64,000 nt of DNA from Rathayibacter oskolensis (GCF_900177245.1 NZ_FXBM01000001.1:1612001-1676000), one strand, 5' to 3'; shown: positions 17,687 to 28,371, counted from the stretch's first letter. Notes: generated by a model not told the origin, from the letters alone. Translations and numbers: made by a program.

Positions 17687-19225
17687 ATGTCTGTGGACAT
17701 CACCCCCGAGTTCAACCCCCTGCGGTTGAGCTTCGACCGTCGGTTGAACCGGATCGCGGGACCCAGCGGCCTCGTCATCTTCGGAGTCACCGGCGACCTC
17801 TCCCGCAAGAAGCTGATGCCGGCGGTCTACGACCTCGCCAATCGCGGTCTGCTCCCTCCGGGCTTCGCCCTCGTCGGCTTCGCCCGGCGCGACTGGGACG
17901 ACCAGGACTTCGAGAAGGTCGTGCACGACTCCGTCAAGAAGTACGCGCGCACCGAGTTCCACGAGGAGGTGTGGACCCAGCTGGCGCAGGGCATCCGCTT
18001 CGTGCAGGGCGAGTTCGACGACCCCGACGCCTTCGCCCGCCTCAAGACGACCGTCGACGAGCTCGACCGCGAGCGCGGGACGAACGGCAACTTCGCCTTC
18101 TACCTCTCGATCCCGCCGAAGTCGTTCCCGCAGGTGACCGAGCAGCTGCGCAGCTCCGGGCTCGCCGAGCAGAAGGAGGGGCAGTGGCGACGGGTCGTCA
18201 TCGAGAAGCCCTTCGGCAGCGACCTCAAGACGGCCCGTGAGCTGAACGGCGTCGTCGAGTCGGTCTTCCCGCCCGACTCCGTCTTCCGGATCGACCACTA
18301 CCTCGGCAAGGAGACCGTCCAGAACATCCTGGCGCTGCGCTTCGCCAACATGATGTACGAGCCGCTCTGGAACTCGAACTACGTCGACCACGTGCAGATC
18401 ACGATGGCCGAGGACATCGGAGTGGGCGGCCGGGCCGGCTACTACGACGGGATCGGCGCCGCTCGCGATGTCATCCAGAACCACCTCCTCCAGCTCCTCG
18501 CCCTGACCGCGATGGAGGAGCCGATCTCGTTCGACGCCGCCGACCTGCGCGCCGAGAAGGAGAAGGTCCTCGCCGCCGTCCGACTGCCGAAAGATCTGTC
18601 GACCATCACCGCCCGCGGTCAGTACTCGGGCGGCTGGCAGGGCGGGGAGAAGGTCCTCGGGTTCCTCGAGGAGGACGGGATGAGCCCGACCTCGACGACC
18701 GAGACCTTCGCCGCGATGCGCCTCGACATCGGCACCCGCCGGTGGGCGGGCGTCCCCTTCTACCTGCGCGCCGGCAAGCGCCTCGGCCGCCGCGTGACCG
18801 AGATCGCCGTCGTCTTCAAGCGCGCTCCCCAGCAGCTCTTCGCCGAGAGCCAGACGACCTCGCTGGGTCAGAACGCGCTCGTCATCCGCGTGCAGCCCGA
18901 CGAGGGAGTGACCATGCGCTTCGGCTCGAAGGTCCCCGGCGCCGGCATGCAGGTGCGCGACGTGACGATGGACTTCGGTTACGGCCACGCGTTCACCGAG
19001 GCCAGCCCGGAGGCGTACGAGCGCCTCATCCTCGACGTCCTGCTGGGCGAGCCGCCGCTGTTCCCGCGGCACGAGGAGGTCGAGCTGTCCTGGAAGATCC
19101 TCGACCCGATCGAGGAGTACTGGAGCACGCAGGGCCAGCCCGAGCAGTACCGCCCCGGAACCTGGGGCCCCGAATCCGCCGACGAGCTCCTCGCCCGCGA
19201 CGGCCGCACCTGGAGGCGCCCATGA
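17687..19225 (+). CDS. zwf: Glucose-6-phosphate dehydrogenase
   Basis: A 512-residue NADP-dependent enzyme that opens the oxidative pentose-phosphate pathway. Coenzyme-binding GVTGDLSRKKLMPAVYDLA is near residues 30-48, and the substrate-binding, active-site block RIDHYLGKETVQNI is near 203-216. YYDGIGAARDVIQNHLLQLLA and PFYLRAGKRL are further family blocks. AAGGAC lies before the ATG at 17687. Its stop overlaps the opcA start (ATGA), consistent with the known dependence of actinobacterial Zwf on OpcA. Confidence 0.96.
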   Translation: MSVDITPEFNPLRLSFDRRLNRIAGPSGLVIFGVTGDLSRKKLMPAVYDLANRGLLPPGFALVGFARRDWDDQDFEKVVHDSVKKYARTEFHEEVWTQLAQGIRFVQGEFDDPDAFARLKTTVDELDRERGTNGNFAFYLSIPPKSFPQVTEQLRSSGLAEQKEGQWRRVVIEKPFGSDLKTARELNGVVESVFPPDSVFRIDHYLGKETVQNILALRFANMMYEPLWNSNYVDHVQITMAEDIGVGGRAGYYDGIGAARDVIQNHLLQLLALTAMEEPISFDAADLRAEKEKVLAAVRLPKDLSTITARGQYSGGWQGGEKVLGFLEEDGMSPTSTTETFAAMRLDIGTRRWAGVPFYLRAGKRLGRRVTEIAVVFKRAPQQLFAESQTTSLGQNALVIRVQPDEGVTMRFGSKVPGAGMQVRDVTMDFGYGHAFTEASPEAYERLILDVLLGEPPLFPRHEEVELSWKILDPIEEYWSTQGQPEQYRPGTWGPESADELLARDGRTWRRP

Positions 19226-20190
19226 TCGTCGATCTGCCCGACACCACGACGAGCGAGGTCTCGAAGACCCTCGTCAAGATCCGCGAGGAGGGCGGCGCCG
19301 TCGCCCTCGGCCGCGTCCTCACCCTCATCATCGCGACCTCGCGCGGTCACGAGGAGGAGGCGATCGACGCCGCGAACGACGCCTCCCGCGAGCACCCCAT
19401 GCGCGTGATCGTCGTCTCGAAGGACGACGGACTGACGACCGTCTCCGTCGACGCGACCGCCCGCCTCGACGCGCAGATCCGGGTCGGCGGCGACGCCGGC
19501 GCGAGCGAGGTCGTCGTCCTCCGCCCCTACGGAGACGCCGCGAGCGACGAGGAGAGCCTCGTCACCGGTCTCCTCCTGCCCGACGCTCCCGTCGTCGCCT
19601 GGTGGCCCAACAGCGCCCCCGACAGCGCCTCGCAGTCGCCCATCGGGCGGATCGCGACGCGTCGCATCACCGACGCCTCCGCGCAGTCCAACCCGGCGGA
19701 GGCGCTGCACCACCTCGCCTCCACCTACGCCCCCGGCGACACCGACTTCGCCTGGACCCGCCTCACGCTCTGGCGGGCTCAGCTCGCAGCGGTCCTCGAC
19801 CAGCCGCCGTACGAGTCGATCGACGCGGTCGAGGTGTCGGGCGCCCCCGACTCCCCCTCGACGATCCTGCTCGCCGCGTGGCTGCAGCTCGAGCTCGACA
19901 TCCCCGTCGACCACGAGCTCACCATCAGCGCGACGGGGTCCTCCGGGATCCACGGGGTGCGCCTGTTCCGGGAGTCCGGAGTGATCGAGCTCGAGCGCTC
20001 GATTCCCAACGTGGCGACGCTGACCCAGCCGGATCAGCCCGTTCACGACATCTCCCTCCCGCGCAGGAGCCTGCGGGACTGCCTGGCCGAGGAGCTGCGC
20101 AGACTCGACCCGGATGACCTGTACGGTGAGGTGATCTCGCGCGGCGTGGACATGCTCTCGGAGAAGTCCGAGGCGCGCAGCGCGTCCTGA
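19222..20190 (+). CDS. opcA: Glucose-6-phosphate dehydrogenase assembly protein OpcA
   Basis: A 322-residue protein of the OpcA family, which associates with Zwf and is needed for full enzyme activity or oligomer assembly. The starting MIVDLPDTTTSEVSKTLVKI and the later VAWWPNSAPD block are characteristic. The ATG overlaps the zwf stop by four bases, so synthesis of the two partners is coupled. No catalytic residues are expected. Followed by pgl after 85 bases. Confidence 0.92.
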   Translation: MIVDLPDTTTSEVSKTLVKIREEGGAVALGRVLTLIIATSRGHEEEAIDAANDASREHPMRVIVVSKDDGLTTVSVDATARLDAQIRVGGDAGASEVVVLRPYGDAASDEESLVTGLLLPDAPVVAWWPNSAPDSASQSPIGRIATRRITDASAQSNPAEALHHLASTYAPGDTDFAWTRLTLWRAQLAAVLDQPPYESIDAVEVSGAPDSPSTILLAAWLQLELDIPVDHELTISATGSSGIHGVRLFRESGVIELERSIPNVATLTQPDQPVHDISLPRRSLRDCLAEELRRLDPDDLYGEVISRGVDMLSEKSEARSAS

Positions 20191-20275
20191 TCCACACCGG
20201 CCTGCAGCGCAGACCGGCGCTTCCTCACCGGAGTCGAGCACCCGCCGATCGGCGACCACCTGAAGGAGACCCTGC

Positions 20276-21043
20276 ATGACCACTGAACGTCGTGTGCTCG
20301 TCCACCGTGACAAGCAGACCCTCGCCGGCTCGGTGGCCGCGCGCTTCCTGACGAAGACGATCGACATCCTCGACGATCTGGGCTCGGCGAACGTCGTGCT
20401 GACCGGAGGCACGATGGGGGCGGCGACTCTGCAGGAGATCGGCGCCTCCTCGGCCGCGGGCAACGTGGACTGGTCGCGCGTGCACTTCTGGTGGGGGGAC
20501 GAGCGCTGGGTCCCCCGCGGACACGAGGACCGCAACGACGTGCAGGCGGGCGACCTCTTCACCCGGCTCGACGTGCCGGCGGCGAACGTCCACTCCTACC
20601 CCGCCTCCGACGAGGGGATCGACCTCGATGCGGCCGCGGCCGTCTACGACGCCGAGCTCCGTGCCCACGCGACGGAGGGGCGCGACTACCCGCGCTTCGA
20701 CATCACGTTCCTCGGGGTCGGACCCGACGGCCACATCGCCTCCCTCTTCCCCGAGCGATCCGCGATCAGGAACCCCGAGCCCGGTGTCCTGCCGGTGCGC
20801 AACTCCCCCAAGCCGCCGCCGGAGCGCCTCACCCTCACGCTTCCGCTGATCAACCAGTCCGACCGGATCTGGATGGTCCTCGCGGGCGCGGACAAGGCCT
20901 CGGCGCTCGGCCTCGCCCTCGCCGGAGCGAGCACCAACGAGGTGCCGGCGTCCGGAGCGTTCGGACGCAAGCGGACCGTGTTCTTCGTCGACCAGGAGGC
21001 CGCGGCCGAGGTCCCCGAGGCGCTCATCGCCCCGAGCTACTGA
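20276..21043 (+). CDS. pgl: 6-phosphogluconolactonase
   Basis: A 255-residue hydrolase of the NagB/Pgl fold that converts 6-phosphogluconolactone to 6-phosphogluconate. Motifs visible are LTGGTMGAATL, the WWGDERWVPRGHEDRND loop and FLGVGPDGHIASLFPE with the catalytic His. AAGGAG lies seven bases before the ATG at 20276. Last gene of the pentose-phosphate operon, closed by a strong terminator shared with rbpA on the other strand. Confidence 0.93.
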   Translation: MTTERRVLVHRDKQTLAGSVAARFLTKTIDILDDLGSANVVLTGGTMGAATLQEIGASSAAGNVDWSRVHFWWGDERWVPRGHEDRNDVQAGDLFTRLDVPAANVHSYPASDEGIDLDAAAAVYDAELRAHATEGRDYPRFDITFLGVGPDGHIASLFPERSAIRNPEPGVLPVRNSPKPPPERLTLTLPLINQSDRIWMVLAGADKASALGLALAGASTNEVPASGAFGRKRTVFFVDQEAAAEVPEALIAPSY

Positions 21044-21057
21044 GGCGCCCACACGAA

Positions 21058-21095
21058 CGAAGGGCCCGACTCCTGCAGAGGAGTCGGGCCCTTCG
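21058..21095. terminator. Bidirectional terminator between pgl and rbpA
   Basis: A 16-bp perfect stem (CGAAGGGCCCGACTCC and its complement) with a 6-base loop, between convergent genes. It carries the same CGAAGGGCCC lead as the bioY terminator. Confidence 0.85.
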
Positions 21096-21113
21096 CTCGT
21101 CAGCGATGCCTGA

Positions 21114-21479
21114 TCAGGACGGGGTCGCGGTTCCGCGCCGGGCACGGAGCTGCTGGAGCGCCTCCTCGAGGAGCTGCGCGGCCTCGGCCTCGGTGCGGCG
21201 CTCCTTCACGTAGGCGAGGTGCGTCTTGTAGGGCTCGGTCTTCGCGACCTGCGGCGGGTTCGCCCGGTCGCGACCGGCCGGGAGGCCGGACTGCGGAGAG
21301 TCGATGACCTCGGGGATCTCGTCCTCGGGGAGGGCCGCCGAGAAGTGGCGCACCGTCTCGTTGCCGAGGGCGTCCCAGTAGGAGACCGCGACGCGCTCCG
21401 CGTGGAAGCCCCGGTCCTGCTCGCCCATGGGTCCCGCGCCGACGCGCGAACCGCGGATTGCACTGCCGCCTGATGCCAT
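21114..21479 (-). CDS. rbpA: RNA polymerase-binding protein RbpA
   Basis: A 121-residue actinobacterial transcription factor that binds RNA polymerase and the housekeeping sigma factor and stabilises the open complex. The beta-barrel core is FHAERVAVSYWDALGNETVRHF. The C-terminal sigma-interaction helix is YKTHLAYVKERRTEAEAAQL, where mycobacterial RbpA has a related THW..L.ERR block. The ATG at 21479 gives the usual MASGGSAIRGSRVG N-terminus. Expressed away from pgl and just downstream of secG on the same strand. Confidence 0.92.
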   Translation of the reverse strand: MASGGSAIRGSRVGAGPMGEQDRGFHAERVAVSYWDALGNETVRHFSAALPEDEIPEVIDSPQSGLPAGRDRANPPQVAKTEPYKTHLAYVKERRTEAEAAQLLEEALQQLRARRGTATPS

Positions 21480-21490
21480 TCCGTGTACCC

Positions 21491-21742
21491 CTATGCTCCG
21501 GTGTCGAACTTGGTGATGAGACCGAGAACCACGATGCTGGCGACCCAGACAAGTCCGAGGATCACGGTGATGCGGTTCAGGTTGCGTTCCGCGACGCCTG
21601 AGGCGCCGAGGTTGGAGGTGACCCCACCGCCGAACATGTCGGACAGACCGCCGCCGCGCCCCTTGTGGAGCAGGATCAGCATGGTGAGCAGGAGGCTCGT
21701 GATGCCCAGGACGACCTGGAGCACGACCTGGAGGATGTCCAC
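21491..21742 (-). CDS. secG: Preprotein translocase subunit SecG
   Basis: An 83-residue protein with two transmembrane helices (about 4-24 and 60-78) joined by the SecG loop LHKGRGGGLSDMFGGG. It is part of the SecYEG membrane channel. The start is GTG at 21742 with AAAGG eight bases upstream. The secG-tpiA-pgk-gap order on one strand is widespread in actinobacteria, but here 691 bases of repeats separate secG from tpiA, so secG likely has its own promoter. Confidence 0.92.
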   Translation of the reverse strand: MDILQVVLQVVLGITSLLLTMLILLHKGRGGGLSDMFGGGVTSNLGASGVAERNLNRITVILGLVWVASIVVLGLITKFDTGA

Positions 21743-21783
21743 GCGGTACCTTTCGAAGTTCTGACGCGTTGCGCGCCCCGTCG

Positions 21784-21789
21784 AGTATA
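21784..21789 (-). promoter_or_regulatory. -10 box for secG
   Basis: TATACT on the minus strand, one of very few A/T-rich hexamers here, about 42 bases before the GTG of secG. It supports a separate promoter for secG-rbpA. No good -35 box. Confidence 0.5.
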
Positions 21790-21876
21790 ACGGGCGCCTG
21801 CGAATCCCCCGACGAAACCACGCCTCCTCTTGGTGCGGCGGTATACGCGGCGAATGGTGACGTGGCGCTCTGGAGA

Positions 21877-21977
21877 GGGACGGGAGGGGTGGCCTCGTCA
21901 CAGCGCCATCCCGCACCGCTGCGCGGTGCCCGCCAGACCCGAGCCAGGCGCTGCGACGAGGCCACCCCTCCCGTCCC
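21877..21977. repeat. 101-bp element with 31-bp inverted arms
   Basis: The arms at 21877-21907 and 21947-21977 are complementary at 30 of 31 positions (core GGGAGGGGTGGCCTCGTC). The 39-base centre contains a further small hairpin, GCACCG/CGGTGC at 21913-21929. The element is much longer than the local terminators, and no T-run follows. Confidence 0.85.
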
Positions 21978-22053
21978 GCGTCCGGAGGACGGCGGAGACG
22001 GGGAAGGCGGCGCCGGATGGCGTCCGAGCAGCCGGAGCGCGGCCGTGTGGCCT

Positions 22054-22173
22054 CCTGCTGATCGAGTAGCCCTCGCAGAGGGAGGATGGAGATCCCCCCC
22101 ACCGCCAGCACGGCCGCCTCCACACCGCCCCCCTGATGCGGGTGGGGCTCGCCGGGGCTACTCGACCAGCAGG
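22054..22173. repeat. Pair of inverted 18-mers (GATCGAGTAGCC type)
   Basis: The word at 22054-22071 contains GATCGAGTAGCC. Its complement at 22156-22173 contains GGCTACTCGACC, and the two match at 17 of 18 positions. From memory, GCTACTCGACCAGC-like words are dispersed intergenic repeats in Microbacteriaceae. An additional crossing inverted pair, GCGGCCGTG at 22039-22047 and 22109-22117, is present. Confidence 0.65.
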
Positions 22174-22225
22174 CAGGCTGCGGAACGTCTCCTGAAGGTC
22201 AGTCTGCAGATCGCCACTCGGGATG

Positions 22226-22318
22226 AGGCGAACCGGCGATTCGCGTGACAGCGAATCGACGTAGCCGGACGGAGGACGCTCTGCGGAATCCGACCACCCC
22301 CAGAAGCCGACCGCGCCA
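22226..22318. repeat. Structured dispersed repeat, copy A (tpiA side)
   Basis: 93 nt that align without gaps to 61568-61660 at roughly three quarters identity. It begins AGGCGAAC, contains the perfect hairpin CGATTCGC/GCGAATCG (22237-22258, 6-base loop) and ends GCCGACCGCGC. The hairpin differs from the pyk copies by a paired T-A to A-T swap. Similarity may extend some 30 bases further upstream. Confidence 0.8.
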
Positions 22319-22387
22319 TGCCGCGCGGGGAGCGGCATGGATACAGCACAGCCCGACTGCGCCACGCCGCGCGGGGAGCGGCGTGGA
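22313..22387. repeat. Two tandem 29-nt hairpin units
   Basis: Units at 22313-22341 and 22359-22387 match at 27 of 29 positions. Each folds into an 8-bp stem: CCATGCCG/CGGCATGG in the first, CCACGCCG/CGGCGTGG in the second. The two differences are on opposite sides of the stem and keep the pairing. Confidence 0.85.
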
Positions 22388-22426
22388 CGACGAAAGGGCG
22401 GGCCCGACGGGCCCGCCCTTTCGTCG
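22388..22426. terminator. Terminator downstream of tpiA
   Basis: Perfect 17-bp stem starting CGACGAAAGGGCGGGCC with a 5-base loop, seven bases past the tpiA stop. On the plus strand the hairpin ends in CCCTTT, so it could equally end a transcript coming from the repeat region. Confidence 0.85.
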
Positions 22427-22433
22427 CAGGAAC

Positions 22434-23252
22434 TCAGACGCCCACGTGATTGCGGAACCGGCAGATCGCCGCGAACTCCTCGACCTGGAGGCTGGCGCCT
22501 CCGACGAGGGCGCCGTCGACGTCGGGTTCGCGCATGAAGCCGGCGATGTTGCCCGACTTCACCGAGCCGCCGTAGAGGATGCGGGTCTTCGCCGCGGTGT
22601 CGGCTCCGAGGACCTCGGAGACGACGTCGCGAAGCGCCTTGCAGACCTGCTGCGCCTGGTCGGGCGTCGCGGCCTGTCCGGAGCCGATCGCCCAGACGGG
22701 CTCGTAGGCGACCACGAGGTCGGCGTCCGAGGGAAGGCCGGTGAGAGCCTCTTTCAGCTGGCCGACGGGAACGGCCGAGGGGCCGTGCTTCTCGAGGTCC
22801 TCGGCGGTCTCACCGACGCAGATGATCGGTGCGACTCCGTGCTTGACCGCCGCGGCCGACTTCGCCGCGATGTCCGCATCCGTCTCGCCGTGGAGCGTGC
22901 GACGCTCCGAGTGGCCGACGATCACGTAGTCGCAGTCGAGCTGCTTCAGGAACTGACCCGAGATCTCGCCCGTGTAGGCCCCGCTGTCGAACTTCGACAG
23001 GTCCTGCGCGCCGTACTTGAGCGGCAGCTTGTCGGAGTCGACGAGGATCTGCACCGGCCGGAGGTCGGTGAAGGGCGGGAACACCGCGACCTCGACGCCG
23101 TCGAAGTCGTGGTTCGCGTCCTTGAGGCTCCATGCGAGCTTCTGGACGAAGGCGATGGCCTGGAGGTGGTCCAGGTTCATCTTCCAGTTGCCGGCGATCA
23201 GCGGCGTCCGCTCGAGCGAGGAGGGGACGCCTCCCGTGCTGTCTACTGCCAT
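22434..23252 (-). CDS. tpiA: Triose-phosphate isomerase
   Basis: A 272-residue TIM-barrel enzyme interconverting dihydroxyacetone phosphate and glyceraldehyde-3-phosphate. Catalytic residues are visible: K24 in GNWKMN, H114 in IVGHSERR and E184 in [12 protein letters not shown]. The phosphate loop [11 protein letters not shown] follows. The ATG at 23252 lies ten bases inside pgk, giving an N-terminal extension of about 13 residues ([13 protein letters not shown]) before the conserved start of the fold; a shorter start is not available in frame. Third gene of gap-pgk-tpiA. Confidence 0.94.
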   Translation of the reverse strand: MAVDSTGGVPSSLERTPLIAGNWKMNLDHLQAIAFVQKLAWSLKDANHDFDGVEVAVFPPFTDLRPVQILVDSDKLPLKYGAQDLSKFDSGAYTGEISGQFLKQLDCDYVIVGHSERRTLHGETDADIAAKSAAAVKHGVAPIICVGETAEDLEKHGPSAVPVGQLKEALTGLPSDADLVVAYEPVWAIGSGQAATPDQAQQVCKALRDVVSEVLGADTAAKTRILYGGSVKSGNIAGFMREPDVDGALVGGASLQVEEFAAICRFRNHVGV

Positions 23253-24457
23253 CCGAGGACCTCCAGTCCGGGGAGTCGCTTGCCCTCGAGGAATTCGAGG
23301 CTCGCGCCGCCTCCCGTCGAGATGTGGCCGAACTGGCCGTCCTCGAAGCCGAGGGCGCGGACGGCCGCGGCCGAGTCGCCTCCCCCGACGACGCTGAGCC
23401 CGTCGACCTCGGTGAGGGCCTGGGCGACGGCCTTCGTTCCGGCCGCGAACGGCTCGAGCTCGAAGACGCCCATCGGCCCGTTCCAGAACACGGTCTTCGA
23501 CGCGGCGACGATCTCCGCGAACCGCTTCGCGGTGTCCGGTCCGATGTCGAGGCCGAGACCGGAGGATCCGAAGGGAGTGCCCTCGATCGCGTCGGCCGGC
23601 GCGGTCTCGTACTCCGCGTCGGCTCCGAACTTCGAGGCGACGACGACGTCCGTCGGCAGAACGATCTCGACGCCCAGCTCCTTCGCCTTCGCGAGGTAGC
23701 CGAGCACCGTGTCGACCTGGTCGGCCTCGAGCAGGCTCGCCCCGACCTCGTGGCCCTGGGCCTTGAGGAAGGTGAACAGCATGCCGCCGCCGATGAGGAT
23801 CGAATCGACCCTCGGGAGGAGGTGCTCGATCACGCCGAGCTTGTCCGAGACCTTCGAGCCGCCGAGGACGACCGTGTAGGGGCGCTCCGGCTTCTCGGTG
23901 AGGCGGTCGAGGACTTCGAGCTCGGCCGCGATCAGGGTGCCGGCGGCACTGGGCAGCAGCTGGGCGAGCTCGTAGACGCTCGCCTGCTTGCGGTGCACGA
24001 CGCCGAAGCCGTCCGAGACGAAGGCGTCGCCGAAGGCGGCCAGCTTCTCGGCGAAGGCGCGGCGCTCGTCCGCGTCCTTGCTGGTCTCGGCGGCGTTGAA
24101 GCGCAGGTTCTCGAGCACCACGATCTCGCCGTCGGCGAGGGCGTCGACCGCTGCGGACGCCTCGTCGCCGACGGTGTCCCCGGCGAACGACACGGGCGCG
24201 TCGATCAGTTCACCGAGTCGCTTCGCGACCGGCTCGAGGCTGTACTTCGGGTCGGGCTCCCCGTCGGGGCGCCCGAGGTGGCTCACGACCACGACTCGGG
24301 CGCCCTCGGCGGTCAGCCGCTGGAGCGTGGGCACCGACGCGCGCACGCGGCCGTCGTCCGTGATCGAACCGTCCTTCAGGGGGACGTTCAGATCGCAGCG
24401 GACGACGACGCGCTTGCCCGACAGGGGACCCAGTGAGTCCAGAGTGCGGAACGTCAC
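23243..24457 (-). CDS. pgk: Phosphoglycerate kinase
   Basis: A 404-residue two-domain kinase that makes ATP from 1,3-bisphosphoglycerate. N-terminal signature [16 protein letters not shown], basic substrate site [20 protein letters not shown], and C-terminal nucleotide site [15 protein letters not shown] with [14 protein letters not shown]. The length is normal for bacterial Pgk. It begins ten bases after the gap stop and overlaps tpiA by ten bases. Confidence 0.95.
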   Translation of the reverse strand: MTFRTLDSLGPLSGKRVVVRCDLNVPLKDGSITDDGRVRASVPTLQRLTAEGARVVVVSHLGRPDGEPDPKYSLEPVAKRLGELIDAPVSFAGDTVGDEASAAVDALADGEIVVLENLRFNAAETSKDADERRAFAEKLAAFGDAFVSDGFGVVHRKQASVYELAQLLPSAAGTLIAAELEVLDRLTEKPERPYTVVLGGSKVSDKLGVIEHLLPRVDSILIGGGMLFTFLKAQGHEVGASLLEADQVDTVLGYLAKAKELGVEIVLPTDVVVASKFGADAEYETAPADAIEGTPFGSSGLGLDIGPDTAKRFAEIVAASKTVFWNGPMGVFELEPFAAGTKAVAQALTEVDGLSVVGGGDSAAAVRALGFEDGQFGHISTGGGASLEFLEGKRLPGLEVLGWQ

Positions 24458-24467
24458 GGAGTCAGGC

Positions 24468-26215
<1,748 letters not shown>

Positions 26216-26322
26216 GTGCGATCTCCTGTTCGTGGTCGTCGGTCTCAGGCGTCCCACCGGACTCGATCCGCGTCCGCGCACGGCGGTGGAGCGGCTGCCG
26301 GGGTGTCCTGAACGACCTTTCC

Positions 26323-26328
26323 AGTCTA
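26323..26328 (-). promoter_or_regulatory. -10 box for sodA
   Basis: TAGACT on the minus strand, about 108 bases before the sodA ATG. No clear -35. The rest of the 257-base sodA-whiA gap shows nothing else I can support. Confidence 0.4.
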
Positions 26329-26472
26329 GTGAGGGGCCCCCTTCGCGCTCGGAGGGTTTCCCCCGTTCAACCAGCAGACACTCAGCGTTCGCAGAAGACT
26401 CTCCGTCGCCGGACACGCAGCCGTCACCGGAGACGCCGCGTCCCCACCGCGCCCGGCGGTGGCCGCGCCGGC

Positions 26473-27453
26473 TCAGAGGTCCTGGAGCTCCGCCGGCAGG
26501 TTCGCGTCGGTGCCGGGGATGTCGAGGTCCGAGGCGCGCTTGTCGGCCATCGCGAGGAGGCGTCGGATGCGGCCCGCGACCGCGTCCTTGGTCATCGGCG
26601 GGTCGGCGTGGTGGCCGAGCTCGTCGAGGCTGGCGTCGCGGTGCGCGAGGCGGAGCGTCCCGGCGTAGCGGAGGTGCTCGGGGATGTCGTCGCCGAGGAT
26701 CTCCATCGCCCGCTCCACCCGGGAGCACGCGGCGACCGCGGCCTGAGCCGAACGACGGAGGTTGGCGTCGTCGAAGTTGACGAGCCGGTTCGCCGTCGCG
26801 CGCACCTCGCGGCGCTGGCGCAGCTCCTCCCAGCTCGCGACGGTCGACGTGGCGCCCATCAGCGTCAGCATCGCGCTGATGCTCTCGCCGTCGCGGATGA
26901 CGACGCGGTGGACGCCGCGCACCTCCCGCGACTTGGCCTGGACACCGAGGCGACCGGCCGCGCCGACGATGGCCATCGCGGCCTCGTTTCCGGGGCAGAC
27001 GATCTCGAGAGCAGCCGAGCGGCCGGGATCGGTGAGCGACCCCTGAGCGAGGAAGGCGCCCCGCCAGACGGCGGCGAGCTCGTCCCGGGAGCCGGTGGTC
27101 AGGCGGTTGGGCAGGCCGCGCACCGGACGGCCGCGCTGATCGAGGAGCCCCGTCTGGCGGGCGAGGGTGTCGCCGCCCTCGACGACGCGGACGAGCCAGC
27201 TCGTGGTCCGACGAGAGCCTCCGGCGGAGACGATCGTCCCCTCGCTCCGGACGCCGTAGAGCTCGGCGAGGTCTCGACGCACCCGGGTCGCCAGCGGCGC
27301 CGAGTCGAGTTCGACCTCGACCGCGAGGCGGTTCGAGATGATGTGCAGTCCGCCGGAGAAGCGGAGGACGGTCGCCAGTTCAGCGGCACGGACGGTGTTC
27401 TTGCGCGAGACGATCGCGACCAGTTCGCCCTTGACGTCTGCGGTGAGGGCCAC
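26473..27453 (-). CDS. whiA: Sporulation/cell-division regulator WhiA
   Basis: A 326-residue DNA-binding protein with an N-terminal LAGLIDADG-like domain and a C-terminal helix-turn-helix. The start [19 protein letters not shown], the [15 protein letters not shown] block and the C-terminal [18 protein letters not shown] are WhiA signatures. In streptomycetes it controls sporulation septation; in non-sporulating actinobacteria it is kept, probably for cell division control. GTG start at 27453 with AAGGAAG upstream. The whiA-rapZ-uvrC order is conserved across the phylum. Confidence 0.93.
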   Translation of the reverse strand: MALTADVKGELVAIVSRKNTVRAAELATVLRFSGGLHIISNRLAVEVELDSAPLATRVRRDLAELYGVRSEGTIVSAGGSRRTTSWLVRVVEGGDTLARQTGLLDQRGRPVRGLPNRLTTGSRDELAAVWRGAFLAQGSLTDPGRSAALEIVCPGNEAAMAIVGAAGRLGVQAKSREVRGVHRVVIRDGESISAMLTLMGATSTVASWEELRQRREVRATANRLVNFDDANLRRSAQAAVAACSRVERAMEILGDDIPEHLRYAGTLRLAHRDASLDELGHHADPPMTKDAVAGRIRRLLAMADKRASDLDIPGTDANLPAELQDL

Positions 27454-27495
27454 GGAGTCTTCCTTACGTCGGGTGCGCGGCGGAGCGCGCGGGAT

Positions 27496-28371
27496 TCATT
27501 CTCGGCCCAGGTCGCGGTGCGCCACGTTGACGGCGACTCCGGGCAGCTCGGCCAGTCGGGCCGCGATGCGGCCGGCGACCGCTACCGAGCGGTGCTTGCC
27601 TCCCGTGCATCCGATGGCGATGGTCGCGTGGCGCTTGTTCTCGCGCTGGTAGCCGTCGAGCACCGGCCGGAGCGCACGCGAGTAGGAGTCGATGAACTCC
27701 TCCGCACCCTGCTGGGCCAGCACGTATTCTCTCACCTCTTCGTCGAGCCCCGTGTGTGGTCGCAGTTCGGGGATCCAGTAGGGGTTCGGGAGGAAGCGCG
27801 CGTCGGCGACCATGTCGGCGTCGGTCGGCAGCCCGTACTTGAAGCCGAAGCTCATCACCGTGATCTGCAGCCCGGCTCGACCCGCCTCGGCGAACCGCTC
27901 CGTGATCGTGGTCGCGAGCTGGTGGATGTTCAGGTCGGAGGTGTCGATGACGATGTCCGCCGACTCGCGCAGCTGGGCGAGACGCCCGCGCTCCGCCGAG
28001 ATCCCGTCGAGCAGCGTGCCCCGGCCCTGGAGGGGGTGGGGACGACGGACCTGCTCGAAGCGGCGGACCAGCGCCGCATCCGTGGCCTCGAGGAAGACGA
28101 CGCGCAGGTCGACCCCCGCGCGCAGCTCGCGGACGATCTCGCCGAGATCGGCGAAGAAGTCGCGGCCGCGGACGTCGACGACGGCCGCGATCTTGGGGAG
28201 GGTGTCCCCCGCGCGCTGCGCGAGGTCGACCAGGGGTCGGAGCATCTGCGGCGGGAGGTTGTCGACCACGTACCAGCCGAGGTCCTCCAGTGCATTGGCG
28301 GCCGTGGACCGCCCGGCGCCGGACATTCCCGTGACGATCAGCACGTCCTGCTGCTCGCTCTCCGTGCTCAT
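27496..28371 (-). CDS. rapZ: RNase adapter protein RapZ (YvcJ family nucleotide-binding protein)
   Basis: A 291-residue P-loop protein. Walker A is [19 protein letters not shown], and the central [10 protein letters not shown] and C-terminal [18 protein letters not shown] are family blocks. In E. coli RapZ binds the small RNA GlmZ and controls amino-sugar synthesis; in actinobacteria its target is unclear. The ATG at 28371 has GGAG six bases upstream. It lies between uvrC and whiA on one strand. Confidence 0.92.
   Translation of the reverse strand: MSTESEQQDVLIVTGMSGAGRSTAANALEDLGWYVVDNLPPQMLRPLVDLAQRAGDTLPKIAAVVDVRGRDFFADLGEIVRELRAGVDLRVVFLEATDAALVRRFEQVRRPHPLQGRGTLLDGISAERGRLAQLRESADIVIDTSDLNIHQLATTITERFAEAGRAGLQITVMSFGFKYGLPTDADMVADARFLPNPYWIPELRPHTGLDEEVREYVLAQQGAEEFIDSYSRALRPVLDGYQRENKRHATIAIGCTGGKHRSVAVAGRIAARLAELPGVAVNVAHRDLGRE

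Larger units (their letters stand above)
21743..22433. other. Repeat-rich intergenic region between secG and tpiA
   Basis: 691 bases without a supportable gene. In order it holds the secG -10 box (21784-21789), a 101-bp hairpin element (21877-21977), a pair of inverted 18-mers (22054-22173), a structured repeat also found near pyk (22226-22318), two tandem hairpin 29-mers (22313-22387) and the tpiA terminator (22388-22426). Short open frames crossing it run through the repeats and are not credible genes. Confidence 0.8.

Noticed and set aside
15731-19072. Long minus-strand open frame (about 1,100 codons) opposite tal, pgi and zwf
   Set aside because: It is antisense to three well-identified enzymes, consists of low-complexity Arg/Gly/Val/Leu-rich translation and shows no motif. 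Such frames are expected at this GC content.
21743-22433. Insertion sequence or prophage remnant between secG and tpiA
   Set aside because: No transposase-like or integrase-like reading frame; the inverted repeats have no visible target duplications.
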